From Monarcha castaneiventris obscurior (taxonomy: Eukaryota; Chordata; Aves; Passeriformes; Monarchidae), in NCBI GenBank assembly GCA_026261815.1, contig JAMPIT010000304.1, forward strand, positions 67,001 through 131,000: a DNA stretch of 64,000 nucleotides. Direction: 5' to 3'. How positions within the stretch are numbered: the stretch's first letter is position 1; each line of letters opens with the position of its first letter. The notes beneath the pieces are model-generated. The model was not told the DNA's origin. It made no database searches and saw only the letters and a list, made by a program, of their open reading frames with translations. Below are positions 41,227 to 56,200 of the stretch, piece by piece. Both the position numbers and the translations under genes were made by a program.

Positions 41227-44200
41227 TCACTCCTTGCGCTTGGCCACGGCCAGCTCCACGCCGGGCACGCGGAACGCGCCCCGGGCAGCGCCGCCGACGC
41301 CCTCCGAGGACGAGGACGAGGACAGGCGGGACTTGGGGGGCCCCAGCGCCCGCCCCGCGTCCTCGTCCCCGCCCGTGACCTCGTAGCACCCCTTGGCCTT
41401 GGAGCCGATGCCCCCGAAGGTCCCGAATTTGCTCTTGGGCTGCTTGGCGGCGGCGTCCAGCTCGGCCGAGTGGTCATCGCTGAAGGACGACGAGCGCGGC
41501 CGCGGCTTCTTGCTGCGGAACAGCGAGAATTTGCCCTTGGCCGCCGGCACCTCGGCCTCCAGCTCACCCTCGGCCGAGCCCAGACTCACCTTGGAGCTCT
41601 TCAGGTCGCCCTTGGAGCCCGACACCGACCCCGACACCTCGGGGGACCCCAGGGTGCCACCACTCCGCCCCTTCTGCTTGGAGAAGTTGAATTTGGGCAT
41701 CTTGAGCTTGGATTTCTTCATCCTCGCCTCAGCCTCGTCCAGCTCCGGCTCGGCCATGTCGGCCCCAGGGAAGTCAACATCCACCCCGACCTCCCGGCCT
41801 TTGGCCTCGGGCTCGGAGAAGACGAATTTTGGCATCCGCAGCTTGGGGAAGGACACTTTGACCTGGCTGCCCTCGGGGCTGGCCCCGGTGCCCACCTTGG
41901 GGCCAGAGGCGTGGAACGTTCCAGCGCCAGCGCTGACCGACGGCGGCGTCACCTCGGCCGCGCCTTTGACCTTCGGCCCTTTCATGTTCACGTTCAATCC
42001 CGAGCTGGACACTTCCAAGGCCGGAGCCTCCAGGTGGACGCCCACCCCTCCATGAGGGGCTTCCATGCTGACCTTTGACCCTTTGATGTCACCAGCCACG
42101 TCCAGGTTTGGTCCTTTCAGCCTCAGGTCAATGTCCGGCATGGGGACACCGGGAGATGTCGACGTTGGGAATTTCGGCCCTTTCAGTTCCACCTCGGGGC
42201 CTTCCAGCCCCAAACCGGAGCCCTTCAGCCCCCCCTTCACTTGGGGACCTTCCAGAGTGACCCCCACGTCCCCTCCCTCCACGCCGGGGCTCGAGATGCC
42301 GAACTGGGGGAGCTTCAGGGACGGGAGTTTGATGGTGCCCCCCAGAATTTCGAAGCCGGTGTCGTCCGCTGATGCTTTGGGGGATTTGACGCCGATGTCT
42401 CCTTTCAACTTTGGTCCTTTCAGGTTGACATCCAAATCCGGGCCAGAGACATCCAGCGAGGGCCCCTTGAGGTCCAGGGAGGACCCCGGGGACTGGACGG
42501 AGCAGGGGACGCCCCCCTTGACCTCCAGCGTCGGGGACTTGACCTTGGGCAGCTTCACCTTCCCCCCCAAGCCACTGAGGTCGAGGCCAGGTGCGTCCAG
42601 GGTGACGCCAGGCCCTTCCACAGAGCCAGAAACATCCAAGTCTCCCTTTAATTTTGGTCCTTTCAGATTCCCCTCGAACTCAGGTCCAGAGATTTGGGGC
42701 CCTTTGAGCTTCACATCCACATCCGAGTTCACGTCCGGCACTTCCAGCCCCAAACCCATTTTCCCCCCCTTGGGCCATCCCAGTTTCTCCTCGGGACCTT
42801 CCAGTTGTGCTCCGGCAACGCCAACTTCACCTTTTACTTTTGGTCCTTTCATGCCCAAGTCAACGTCCGGTGCCGTGACCGAGGGAATGGCGACGTCGAT
42901 CCCGGGGCCTTTCAGGTCCCCCCCGATTTTCACATCCCCCGCGCCCACCTGGACCCCGGGGAGTTTGAATTTTGGGCTTTTCAGGTTCATGTCGGGACCT
43001 TCAACATCCACGTTGAGACTTGGGCCCTTGAGGTCGCCCTTGACTGCTGGCACTGACACCTCCAGATCCCCCTCGACTTTCGGGACCCCCATCGAGGCCT
43101 CCCCTCGGAACTTGTGCGATTTGAGGTCGAATTCGACATCTGGGAAGGAGATTTTCCCAAACATGGGTTTCTTGCCTTTGGGCGACTTCACGGCGGCGTC
43201 GCCTTTGACAGTGACATCGGGGCCGGCGACGTTGAGCTCCGCGTCCAGCTCCGCCCCCGCTGCGTTCACGTCGAACGCCCCCTTCTTCCCCTTCACTTTG
43301 GGGCCGCTCATGTGGATTTTGGGCATCCTGAACTTGCTCTTCTTCCCCTTCCCGGACAGGTTGACCTCGGGTGACTCCACGTTCAGCTCAGCCTCCGGTA
43401 AATCCACCTCCGCCTTCGGGCTTTTCATCCCAAACCCAAACTTGGACTTTTTGAACTTGGGAGCTTTGATGTTGGCCTCTGGGCCCTCGGTGCTCAGGTC
43501 AGGACCTTCAACATCAACTTCAGGGCCTTTGACCCTGAATTCTGGGCCTTTGAGGTTGACCTCGGGCCCTTTCAGGTGACCTTCCACCTTTGGGGTCGAA
43601 ATGTCAAAGCCGCCCTTGGTTTTGTGGCCTTTCAAGTTCAAGTCTATCTCAGGCATGGAGATTTTGGGGACGTTCATGTGCATTTCAGGCATTTTCAGTT
43701 TAGGACCTTTCACTTTGCCCTCCGGACCCTCAACGTTGACATCTGGGAGGCTGAGGTCAACCTTGGGGCCGGACAGATCCACCTCAGCCTTTGGCAAGTT
43801 CACATCCATGTCAGGACCCTCTCCTTTAAAGCCAAATTTGGGCATTTTCATTTTGGGCAGCTTCACTTTCCCCTCCAGACCGTCGACGTCAACTGCTGGG
43901 CCCTCAATGTCAACTTTGGGGCCTTTGATATCAACTTTGGGGCCTTTGATATCGACCTCAGGACCCTTCAGACCCCCCTCGAGCTTGGGCCCGTGCAGGT
44001 CGGCGTCACCTTTCATCTTCAGGCCCTTCAGGTTCAGGTCAATGTCAGGCATGGAGATCTGGGGGGTCTTGACGTGAATTTCGGGCATCTTGACCTTGGG
44101 CCCTTCCAGGGTCACGTCCGGTGCCTGAATGTCCACTTTGGGGCCTTTGATGTCGACATCTGGGCACTGCAGGTTCCCCTCAAGCTTAGGGACAGACACA

Positions 44201-47200
44201 TCAATGTCACCCTTGACCTTGGGGCCCTTCAGGTTGAAGTCGACATCAGGCATGGAGATCTTGGGGGCCTTGATGTGCATCTCAGGCATCTTGAACTTGG
44301 GGCCTTTGACCTTCCCCTCGGGACCTCCCAGCTCAACATCGGGGAGATCAACATCAACTTTGGGGCCCTTGACGTCAATTTCGGGGCCTTTGAGGTCCCC
44401 TTCCAGCTTGGGGACAGAAACATCGATGTCACCTTTGACCTTGGGGCCCTTCAGGTTGAAGTCGACGTCGGGCATGGAGATCTTGGGGGCCTTGATGTGC
44501 ATCTCGGGCATGGAAAATTTGGGACCTTTGACTTTCCCGTCCACACTCAGGTCAGGAGCCTCCACGTCCACGCTGGGGCCCGAAACAGTGATATCGCCCT
44601 TGGGGAGGGTCACATCCACGTCCACCCCGTCCCCTTTGAATCCAGGCATCGAAAATTTGGGCATCTTGAACTTGGGGAGTTTGAATTTGCCTTCAGGGCT
44701 GTCAATGCTGACGTCGGGGGAGGTGACGTTGACCTCAGGACCTTTCAGCTCTCCTTCGACGCTCGGCAGGGAAACATCAACGTCACCTTTCACTTTGGGA
44801 CCTTTCAGGTTCAGATCGAGGTCTGGCATGGAGATTTTGGGGGCCTTGATGTGCATCTCAGGCATCTTGAACCTGGGGCCTTTGACCTTCCCCTCTGGCA
44901 GCTCCACGTCCACGTCTGGACCTTCAATGTCCACCTTGGGGCCGGACACATCCAGGTTTCCTGTTGGGAGGTTCACGTCCACCTCAGGACCTTCTGCCTT
45001 GACCCCAGGCATCCCAAATTTGGGCATCTTGAATTTTGGCAGTTTGAATTTCCCTTCTGGGGCATTAATGTCGACATCAGGTGCCTCAATGTCCACTTTG
45101 GGGCCTTTGATGTCCAGTTCAGGACCCTTCAGGTCCCCTTCCAGCTTAGGGACAGACACATCAATGTCACCCTTGACCTTGGGGCCCTTCAGGTTGAAGT
45201 CGACATCAGGCATGGAGATCTTGGGGGCCTTGATGTGCATCTCGGGCATCTTGAACTTGGGGCCTTTGACCTTCCCCTCGGGTCCTTCCAGCTCAACATT
45301 GGGAAGGTCAACATTGACTTTGGGGCCTTTCATGTTGATTTCGGGGCCCTTCAGGTCCCCTTCCAGCTTGGGAACAGAGACATCAACGTCACCTTTGATC
45401 TTGGGACCTTTCAGGTTCAGGTCAATGTCAGGCATGGAGATCTTGGGTGTCTTAAAATGCATCTCGGGCATCTTGAACTTGGGGCCCTTCACCTTCCCCT
45501 CCGGCAGATCCACGTCCACTTCTGGACCTTCAATGTCCACCTTGGGGCCGGACACATCCAGGTTTCCTGTTGGGAGGTTCACGTCCACATCGGGACCTTC
45601 TCCCTTCAGCCCCGGCATCCCAAATTTGGGCATCTTGAATTTGGGCATCTTGAATTTTCCCTCGGGGCCGTGAATGTCGACGTCGGGTGCCTCAATGTCC
45701 ACTTTGGGGCCTTTGATGTCAATTTCGGGGCCCTTCAGGTCACCTTCCAGCTTGGGAACAGAGACATCGACATCGCCTTTGACCTTGGGGCCTTTCAGGT
45801 TGAAGTCGACATCAGGCATGGAGATCTTGGGGGCCTTGATGTGCATCTCGGGCATCTTGAACTTGGGGCCTTTGATCTTCCCCTCGGGTCCTTCCAGCTC
45901 AACATCGGGAAGGTCAACATTGACTTTGGGGCCCTTGATGTCAATTTCGGGGCCCTTCAGGTCACCCTCAGGCTTTGGAAGGGACACATCAACGTCCCCC
46001 TTCAATTTGGGACCTTTCAGGTTCAGGTCGACGTCGGGCATGGAGATCTTGGGGGCCTTGATGTGCATCTCAGGCATCTTGAACTTAGGGCCTTTGATCT
46101 TCCCCTCAGGTCCCTCCAATTCCACGTCAGGAAGGTCAACATCGACTTTGGGGCCTTTGATATCAATATCGGGAGCTTTCAGGTCCCCTTCCAGCTTGGG
46201 GACAGAGACATCAACGTCCCCCTTCACCTTGGGGCCCTTCAGGTTCAGATCAAAGTCAGGCATGGAGATCTTGGGGGCCTTGATGTGCATCTCAGGCATC
46301 TTGAACTTGGGGCCTTTGATCTTCCCTTCTGGGCCCTCGATTTCAACATCTGGGGCAGAAACATCAAACTCGGGTCCTTTCACATCCACCTTCGGCCCTT
46401 TTAGGTCACCTTCCACACTTGGCAGTGACACGTCCACGTCTCCCTTCACTTTGGGACCCTTCAGGTTCAGATCAAAGTCGGGCATCAAGATTTTGGGGGC
46501 CTTGAAGTGCATCTCGGGCATCTTGAACTTGGGGCCTTTGATCTTCCCCTCGGGTCCTTCCAGATCAACGTCAGGAAGGTCAACATCGACTTTGGGGCCT
46601 TTGATTTCAATATCGGGGCCTTTAAGGTCACCTTCCACTTTGGGAAGGGAAACATCAACGTCCCCCTTCACTCTGGGGCCTTTCAGGTTCAGGTCAATGT
46701 CGGGCATGGAGATCTTGGGTGTCTTAAAATGCATCTCAGGCATCTTGAACTTGGGGCCTTTGATCTTTCCTTCTGGGAGATCAACGTCCACCTCTGGACC
46801 CTCAATGTCCACCTTGGGGCAGGACACATCCAGGTTTCCTGTTGGGAGGTTCACGTCCACATCGGGACCTTCTGCCTTGACCCCGGGCATGCCGAACTTG
46901 GGCATTTTGAATTTGGGCATCTTGAATTTTCCCTCAGGGCCGTGAATGTCGATGTCGGGTGCCTCAATGTCCACTTTGGGTCCCCTGATGTCGATTTCAG
47001 GGCACTGCAGGTCCCCTTCCAGCTTGGGCACAGAAACATCGATGTCACCCTTGACCTTGGGGCCCTTCAGGTTGAAGTCGACATCAGGCATGGAGATCTT
47101 GGGGGCCTTGATGTGCATCTCAGGCATCTTGAACTTAGGGCCTTTGATCTTCCCCTCAGGCCCTTCAATGTCTAACTCTGGACCTTCAATGTCCACTTTG

Positions 47201-50200
47201 GGGCCTTTGATGTCCACGTCCGGCAAATTTACGTCTCCTTCGATTTTTGGTGCGGACAGATCGATGTCCACCCCACCTTTCACCTTGGGGCCTTTTAGGT
47301 TCAGGTCCAGGTCTGGCATGGATATGTTGGGAGCTTTGATGTTCATCTCAGGCATTTTAAATTTGGGGCCTTTTATTTTCCCTTTTGGACCTTCGATGTC
47401 GAGGTCGGGAACTTCTACGTCCACTTTGGGTCCTTTCAGGTCCACCTGGGGCAGGGACACATCCACATCCCCCTTCACTTTGGGGCCTTTCAGGTTGAGG
47501 TCAATGTCGGGCATGGAGATCTTGGGGGCTTTGATGTTCATCTCGGGCATCTTGAACTTGGGGCCTTTGATCTTCCCCTCTGGCCCCTCAATGTCCACCT
47601 CTGGGCCTTCAATGTCCACTTTAGGACCAGACACGTCCAGTTCTCCTGTTGGCAGATTCATGTCCACCTCTGGCCCCTCCCCTTTAAACCCAGGAACACC
47701 AAATTTGGGCATTTTGAACTTGGGCATCTTGATTTTACCCTCTGGGCCATGAACGTCCACGTCGGGGGCCTCGATGTTGACCTTGGGGCCCTTGATGTCC
47801 ACGTCGGGACCCTTCAGCTCCCCTTCTAATTTGGGGGTGGGCAGGTCAAACTCCCCTTTCATTTTGTGCCCCTTCAGGTTCAGCTCCACGTCTGGCATCG
47901 AGACTTTGGGTGAAGAAATATTCAAAAAAGGCATTTTGAATTTGGAACCTTTGGATTTCGCCTGGACGTCCAAATCCGGAGCCTGAACCTCGACTTTTGG
48001 GCCAGACAGCTCCACCTCAGGTTTTTTGAGCTTCACGTCCACCTCAGGGCTTTGAACTTTTGGGCCAGAAAAGCCAAACTTGGGAAGTTTAAACCTGGAT
48101 TTTTTACCTTTGCCTTCAAGGTCAACCTTTGGCCCCTCCAGCTCGAGCTCTGGCCCTTTGATGTCCAGTTTTGGGCCTTTCAGCTCGCCCTCAACCTTGG
48201 GAAGAGAAGCATCAAGGTCACCTTTCAGTTTGGGGCCTTTCAGGTTCAGGTCGATATCAGGCATGGAGATTTTGGGGACGTTGAACTGCAGCTCCGGCTT
48301 CTTGAACTTGGGGCCCTTCAGTTTCCCTTCAGGGCCTTCAATGTCCAGGTCAGGGACAGAAACGTCGACCTTTGGACCTGAAATGTTGACCTCGGCCTCA
48401 GGGAAGTTCACATCAACCTCCGGACCTTCGACTTTTGGCCCGGAAAATCCAAATTTGGGCATCTTGAACTTGGGCATTTTAATTTTCCCTTCCGGACCAT
48501 GAATGTCAACATCGGGTGCCTCAATGTCCACTTTGGGGCCTTTGATGTCCAGTTCAGGACCCTTCAGGTCCCCTTCCAGCTTAGGGACAGACACATCAAT
48601 GTCACCCTTGACCTTGGGGCCCTTCAGGTTGAAGTCGACATCAGGCATGGAGATCTTGGGGGCCTTGATGTGCATCTCAGGCATCTTGAACTTGGGGCCT
48701 TTGACCTTCCCCTCGGGTCCTTCCAGCTCAACATCAGGGAGATCAACATCGACTTTGGGACCCTTGATGTTGATATCTGGGGCTTTCAAATCTCCCTCGA
48801 GCTTTGGAAGGGACACGTCCACGTCCCCCTTCAATTTGGGGCCTTTCAGGTTGAACTCGACATCGGGCATGGAGATTTTGGGGGCCTTGATGTGCATCTC
48901 AGGCATCTTGAACTTGGGGCCCTTCACCTTCCCCTCCGGCAGCTCCATGTCCACTTCTGGACCTTCAATGTCCACCTTGGGGCCGGACACATCCAAGTCC
49001 CCTTTTGGGAGGTTCACGTCCACCTCTGGTGCCTCTGCTTTGAAGCCAGGGACCCCAAATTTGGGCATCTTGAACTTGGGGAATTTTATTTTCCCTTCCG
49101 GGCCATGAATGTCAACATCAGGTGCATCAATGTCCACTTTGGGGCCTTTGATGTCGATTTCAGGGGCCTTCAGGTCCCCTTCCAGTTTTGGACCTGACAC
49201 GTCCACGTCTCCCTTCAATTTGGGGCCCTTCAGACTGAAGTCGACATCGGGCATGGAGAACTTGGGGGCCTTGATGTGCATCTCGGGCATCTTGAACTTA
49301 GGGCCTTTGATCTTCCCCTCGGGTCCTTCCAGCTCCACATCAGGGAGATCAACATCGACTTTGGGGCCTTTGATGTTGATATCTGGGGCTTTCAAATCTC
49401 CCTCGAGCTTTGGAACAGAAACATCAACGTCCCCCTTCAATTTGGGGCCTTTCAGGTTCAGGTCAATATCAGGCATGGAGATTTTGGGGGCCTTGATGTG
49501 CATCTCAGGCATCTTGAACTTGGGGCCTTTGACCTTCCCCTCTGGCAGCTCCACATCCACGTCCGGACCTTCAATGTCCACCTTGGGGCCGGACACATCC
49601 AGGTTTCCTGTTGGGAGGTTCACGTCCACCTCAGGACCTTCTGCCTTGACCCCAGGCATCCCAAATTTGGGCATCTTGAACTTGGGGAACTTTAGTTTCC
49701 CTTCTGGGCCGTGAATGTCAACATCGGGTGCCTCAATGTCCACTTTGGGGCCTTTGATGTCCAGTTCAGGACCCTTCAGGTCCCCTTCCAGCTTAGGGAC
49801 AGACACATCAATGTCACCCTTGACCTTGGGGCCCTTCAGGTTGAAGTCGACATCAGGCATGGAGATCTTGGGGGCCTTGATGTGCATCTCGGGCATCTTG
49901 AACTTGGGGCCTTTGATCTTCCCCTCGGGTCCTTCCAGCTCAACATTGGGAAGGTCAACATCGACTTTGGGGCCTTTGATGTCGATTTCGGGGCCCTTCA
50001 GGTCCCCTTCCAGCTTAGGGACAGAGACATCAACGTCACCTTTGATCTTGGGACCTTTCAGGTTCAGGTCAATGTCAGGCATGGAGATCTTGGGTGTCTT
50101 AAAATGCATCTCGGGCATCTTGAACTTGGGGCCCTTCACCTTCCCCTCCGGCAGATCCACGTCCACTTCTGGACCTTCAATGTCCACCTTGGGGCCGGAC

Positions 50201-53200
50201 ACATCCAGGTTTCCTGTTGGGAGGTTCACGTCCACATCGGGACCTTCTGCCTTGACCCCAGGCATCCCAAATTTGGGCATCTTGAATTTGGGCATCTTGA
50301 ATTTTCCCTCGGGGCCGTGAATGTCGACGTCGGGTGCCTCAATGTCCACTTTGGGGCCTTTGATGTCAATTTCGGGGCCCTTCAGGTCACCTTCCAGCTT
50401 GGGAACAGAGACATCGACATCGCCTTTGATCTTGGGGCCTTTCAGGCTGAAGTCGACATCAGGCATGGAGATCTTGGGGGCCTTGATGTGCATCTCAGGC
50501 ATCTTGAACTTGGGGCCTTTGATCTTCCCCTCGGGTCCTTCCAGCTCAACATCGGGAAGGTCAACATTGACTTTGGTGCCCTTGATGTCGATGTCTGGGG
50601 CTTTCAAATCTCCCTCGAGCTTTGGGACAGAGACATCGATGTCCCCCTTCAATTTGGGGCCCTTGAGGTTGAGGTCGATGTCGGGCATTGAGATCTTGGG
50701 GGCCTTGATGTGCATCTCAGGCATCTTGAACTTGGGGCCCTTCAGTTTTCCCTCTGGACACTCAAGCTCAACGTCAGGAAGGTCAACATCAACTTTGGGG
50801 CCTTTGATATCAATATCGGGAGCTTTCAGGTCCCCTTCCATCTTGGGGACAGAGACATCAACGTCCCCCTTCACCTTGGGGCCCTTCAGGTTCAGATCAA
50901 AGTCAGGCATGGAGATCTTGGGGGCCTTGATGTGCATCTCAGGCATCTTGAACTTGGGGCCTTTGATCTTCCCTTCTGGACATTCCAGCTCCACATCTGG
51001 AGCCTCAATGTCCACTTTGGGACCTTTCAGGTCCCCTTCCAGCTTGGGCAGGGAGACATCGATGTCGCCCTTGACTTTGGGGCCTTTCAGGTTCAGATCA
51101 AAGTCCGGCATCGAGATCTTGGGGGCCTTGAAGTGCATCTCGGGCATCTTGAACTTGGGGCCCTTCACCTTCCCCTCTGGGAGATCAATGTCCACATCAG
51201 GAGCTTCGATGTCCAGTTTGGGACCTTTGATGTCCATGTCTGGGCCCTTCAAATCCCCTTCCAGTTTGGGGGCAGAAATGTCCACGTCCCCCTTCAGTTT
51301 TGGGCCTTTCAGGTTCAAATCAATGTCGGGCATGGAGATTTTGGGCGTTTTGAAGTGCATTTCAGGCATCTTGAACTTGGGGCCCTTCAGCTTAGCTTCC
51401 GGACACTCCAGGTCAACATCAGGGAGGTTGACATTGACTTTGGGGCCTTTGATGTCAACGTCTGGGCCCTTCAAATCTCCCTCAATTTTTGGGACAGACA
51501 CGTCCACGTCCCCCTTCACTTTGGGGCCTTTCAGGTTCAGATCAAAGTCCGGCATCGAGATCTTGGGGGCTTTGAAGTGCATCTCGGGCATCTTGAACTT
51601 GGGGCCCTTCACCTTCCCCTCTGGGCCCTCCAGTTCGATGTCAGGGACATCCACATCCACTTTGGGTCCTTTCAACTCCAGATCCGGCACTTTCACGTCA
51701 CCTTCTATTTTTGGGGCAGACACATCCACTTCTCCCTTCAGTTTGGGGCCTTTCAGGTTCAGGTCAACATCAGGCAGAGAAAATTTCGGTGCCTTGATGT
51801 TCATCTCGGGCATCTTGATCTTGGGTCCTTTCCACTTCCCCTCGGGACCTTCAACGTCCACATCAGGAACATCCACATCCAACTTCGGACCTTTAATATT
51901 CACATCCGGACCTTTCAGGTCGCCCTCCAATTTGGGGACGGAGACATCAAGACCCCCCTTGACTTTGGGGCCTTTCAGGTTCAGGTCGATGTCTGGCATA
52001 GAGATCTTGGGGGCTTTGATGTTCATCTCAGGCATCTTGAACTTGGGGCCTTTGATCTTCCCCTCAGGGCCCTCAATGTCCACACTCGGCATCTCAACGT
52101 CCACCTTGGGGCCGGTCACATCCAAGTCCCCTTTTGGGAGGTTGACGTCAACCTCTGGACCTTCTCCCTTCAGCCCCGGCATCCCAAATTTGGGCATCTT
52201 GAACTTTGGCATCTTGAACTTTCCCTCTGGACCGTGAATGTCGACGTCGGGTGCCTCAATGTCCACTTTGGGGCCTTTGATGTCCAGTTCAGGGCCTTTC
52301 AGGTCCCCTTCTAGCTTAGGGACAGAGACATCAACATCACCTTTGATCTTGGGACCTTTCAGGTTCAGGTCGATGTCAGGCATGGAGATCTTGGGTGTCT
52401 TAAAATGCATCTCGGGCATCTTGAACCTGGCGCCCTTCACCTTCCCCTCCGGCAGATCCACGTCCACTTCTGGACCTTCAATGTCCACCTTGGGGCCGGA
52501 CACATCCAGGTTTCCTGTTGGGAGGTTCACGTCCACATCGGGACCTTCTGCCTTGACCCCAGGCATCCCAAATTTGGGCATCTTGAATTTGGGCATCTTG
52601 AATTTTCCCTCGGGGCCGTGAATGTCGACGTCGGGTGCCTCAATGTCCACTTTAGGGCCTTTGATGTCAATTTCGGGAGCTTTCAGGTCTCCTTCCAGCT
52701 TGGGAACAGAAACATCGATGTCCCCCTTCAATTTGGGGCCTTTGAGGTTGAAGTCGACATCGGGCATGGAGATCTTGGGGGCCTTGATGTGCATCTCGGG
52801 CATCTTGAACTTGGGGCCTTTGATCTTCCCCTCGGGTCCTTCCAGCTCAACATCGGGGAGATCAACATCGACTTTGGGGCCTTTGATGTCCAGTTCAGGA
52901 CCCTTCAGGTCACCCTCGAGCTTGGGAACGGAAACATCAACGTCACCTTTGACCTTGGGGCCTTTCAGGTTGAAGTCGACATCAGGCATGGAGATCTTGG
53001 GGGCCTTGATGTGCATCTCGGGCATCTTGAACTTGGGGCCCTTCACCTTCCCCTCCGGCAGATCCACGTCCACTTCTGGACCTTCAATGTCCACCTTGGG
53101 GCCGGACACATCCAGGTTTCCTGTTGGGAGGTTCACGTCCACATCGGGACCTTCTCCCTTCAGCCCCGGCATCCCAAATTTGGGCATCTTGAATTTGGGC

Positions 53201-56200
53201 ATCTTCAATTTTCCCTCGGGGCCATGAATGTCGACGTCGGGTGCCTCAATGTCCACTTTGGGGCCTTTGATGTCCAGTTCAGGGCCTTTCAGGTCACCCT
53301 CGAGCTTAGGGACAGAGACATCGACATCACCTTTGATCTTGGGACCTTTCAGGTTCAGGTCGATGTCGGGCATGGAGATCTTGGGTGTCTTAAAATGCAT
53401 CTCAGGCATCTTGAACCTGGGGCCTTTGATCTTTCCTTCTGGGAGATCAACGTCCACCTCTGGACCCTCAATGTCCACCTTGGGGCCGGACACATCCAGG
53501 TTTCCTGTTGGGAGGTTCACGTCCACATCGGGACCTTCTGCCTTGACCCCAGGCATCCCAAATTTGGGCATCTTGAATTTGGGCATCTTGAATTTTCCCT
53601 CGGGGCCGTGAATGTCAACGTCAGGTGCCTCAATGTCCACTTTGGGGCCTTTGATGTCCAGTTCAGGGCCTTTCAGGTCACCCTCGAGCTTTGGAAGGGA
53701 CACGTCCATGTCACCCTTGACCTTGGGGCCTTTCAGGCTGATGTCCACATCGGGCAAGGAGATCTTCTGTGTTTTGATGTGCATCTCAGGCATCTTGAAC
53801 TTGGGGCCTTTGACCTTCCCCTCGGGACACTCCAAATCCACGCTGGGCACCTCAACATCCACTTTTGGCCCTTTAATGTCCATTTCTGGAGCTTTCAAGT
53901 CCCCTTCCACCTTGGGGACTGCCACGTCCACCTCTCCTTTCACTTTGGGTCCCTTCAGGTTCAAGTCCACGTCCGGCATTGAGATTTTGGGGGATTTGAT
54001 GTTCAGCTTCGGCATCCGGAATTTGGGACCTTTCCATTTCCCTTCCGCTCCTCCAATGTCCACCTCTGGACCCTCAATGTCCATCTCTGGCCCAGAGATG
54101 TCCACTTCTCCTTTGGGCAGGGTCACGTCCACCTCGGGCCCTTCCAGCTTGGGGCCGGAGACGTTGAAATGAGGCAATTTCATTTTTGGCATTTTCAGTT
54201 TGGCCTCTGGACACTCCAGGTTGACATCTGGGACCTCCACGTCCACCTTCGGCCCCTTGACGTTGATGCCGGCGTCACCTTCAACCTTCGGGAGGGACAC
54301 GTCCACCTCTCCCTTCACCTTGTGTCCCTTCAGGTTCAAATCCACATCTGGCATCGAGATTTTGGGTGATTTAATGTTAAGTTTTGGCATCTTGAATTTG
54401 GGGCCTTTTATCTTCCCTTCTGGACATTCCAAGTCCACCTCAGGCACGTCAACATCCAACTTGGGACCTTCCACATCCAACTTGGGACCTTTCACGTCAA
54501 TTTTGGGACCTTCCACATCAATCTTGGGACCTTTCACATCGATTTTGGCACTTTCCATATCCACTTTGGGGCCTTTCACGTCGATTTTGGGGCCCTTCAG
54601 CCCAGAAATTCCAGCGTCCCCCTTCAGTTTCGGGGCCTTCAACCCCAGATCCACATCTGGCATGGAGAGTTTTGGGGTCTGAACGTTGAGTTCAGGCATT
54701 TTAAACTTGAGACCTTTCCCTTTGACCTCTGGCCCTTCTACGTCAATGCTCGGGATGTTGATGTCCACCTTGGGGCCTGAAATGTCCATCTCCCCCTTTG
54801 GAAGCGTCACCTCGAGGTCAGGGCTCTCTCCCTTCACCCCAAATTTGGGCATTTTCAGCTTGGGGAACTTTAATTTCCCCTCGGGCCCTTGGACGTCCAA
54901 ATCCGGTGCTTCAACCTCGACTTTGGGGCCTTTGATGTCCAGTCCGGGGGCTTTCAGCTCCCCTTCCAGTTTTGGGGCGGAAACATCCAGGTCTGCCTTG
55001 ACTTTGGGCCCTTTGAGGTTCAGGTCGATGTCAGGCATGGAGATCTGGGGGGTCTTGATGCTCATCTCGGGCATCTTCACCTTGGGGCCCTTGATGTCCA
55101 TGCTGGGGACGTCGACAGGGACGCCAGGACCTGAAATGTCCACTTTGCCCTCGGGAAGGGCCACCTCGAGGTCAGGGCTCTCTCCCTTCACCCCAAATTT
55201 GGGCATTTTCAGCTTGGGGAACTTCAGTTTGCCCTCGGGCCCTTGGACGTCCAAATCTGGTGCTTCAACCTCGGCTTTGGGGCCTTTGATGTCCAGTCCG
55301 GGGCCCTTCACACTGGGCACAGACACATCCAGGTCGCCGCTGGCCTTGGCACCATTGAGGGTCAGGTCAACGTTGGGCATGGAGATTTTGGGAGCTTTGA
55401 GGTGCATTTCGGGCCCCTGGATGTCCAAACTTGGCGCCTCAATGTCCACCTTGGGGCCGGACACCTCCACGTCGCCTTTCGGGAGGTTCACGTCCACCTC
55501 AGGACCTTCTGCTTTGACCCCGGGCATCCCAAATTTGGGCATCTTGAATTTGGGCATCTTGAATTTTCCCTCGGGGCTGTGAATGTCGACTTCAGGTGCT
55601 TCAATGTCCACTTTGGGGCCCTTGATGTCCACGCTCGGAGCGCTGACGTCCACCTTGGGGCCGGAAACGTCCACCTTGGGGCCGGAAACGTCCACTGCCC
55701 CTTTGGGAAGGGTCACGTCGACGCTGGGGGTCTCTCCCTTCACCCCAAATTTGGGCATTTTCAGCTTGGGGAACTTCAGTTTCCCCTCGGGCCCCTGGAT
55801 CTCCATTTCTGGGCTCCCAACCTCAACTTTGGGGCCTTTGACATCCAGTCCGGGCGTTTTCAGCTCTCCTTCCAGTTTTGGGGCAGAAATGTCCAGATTT
55901 CCCTTCACTCCAGGCCCTTTGAGGTTCAGGTCAACATCGGGCACAGAGATTTGGGGGGTTTTGCTCATCTCAGGCATCTTCACCGCGGGGCCTTTGCTGT
56001 CCACTCCAGGCACCTCCACCCCAATCTGGGGCCCTTTAAGGTCCAGTTGAGGCCCCCTCAATTCTCCCCCCATGGTTGGCACGGACACGTCCACTCCTCC
56101 CTTCAACCCCTTCACATCAACGTCCACCTCCACGCCCTTCAGGCCACCCCCTGGACTGGCCACTTGAACCTCGGGACCCTTCACGTCCACCTGGAGCCCC

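Noticed and set aside
43576..52314. Very long plus-strand reading frames (up to ~940 codons) opposite AHNAK
   Set aside because: They are antisense shadows of the AHNAK repeat: their periodicity follows the 384/222-base units, their composition is repetitive, and they have no promoter or splice context.
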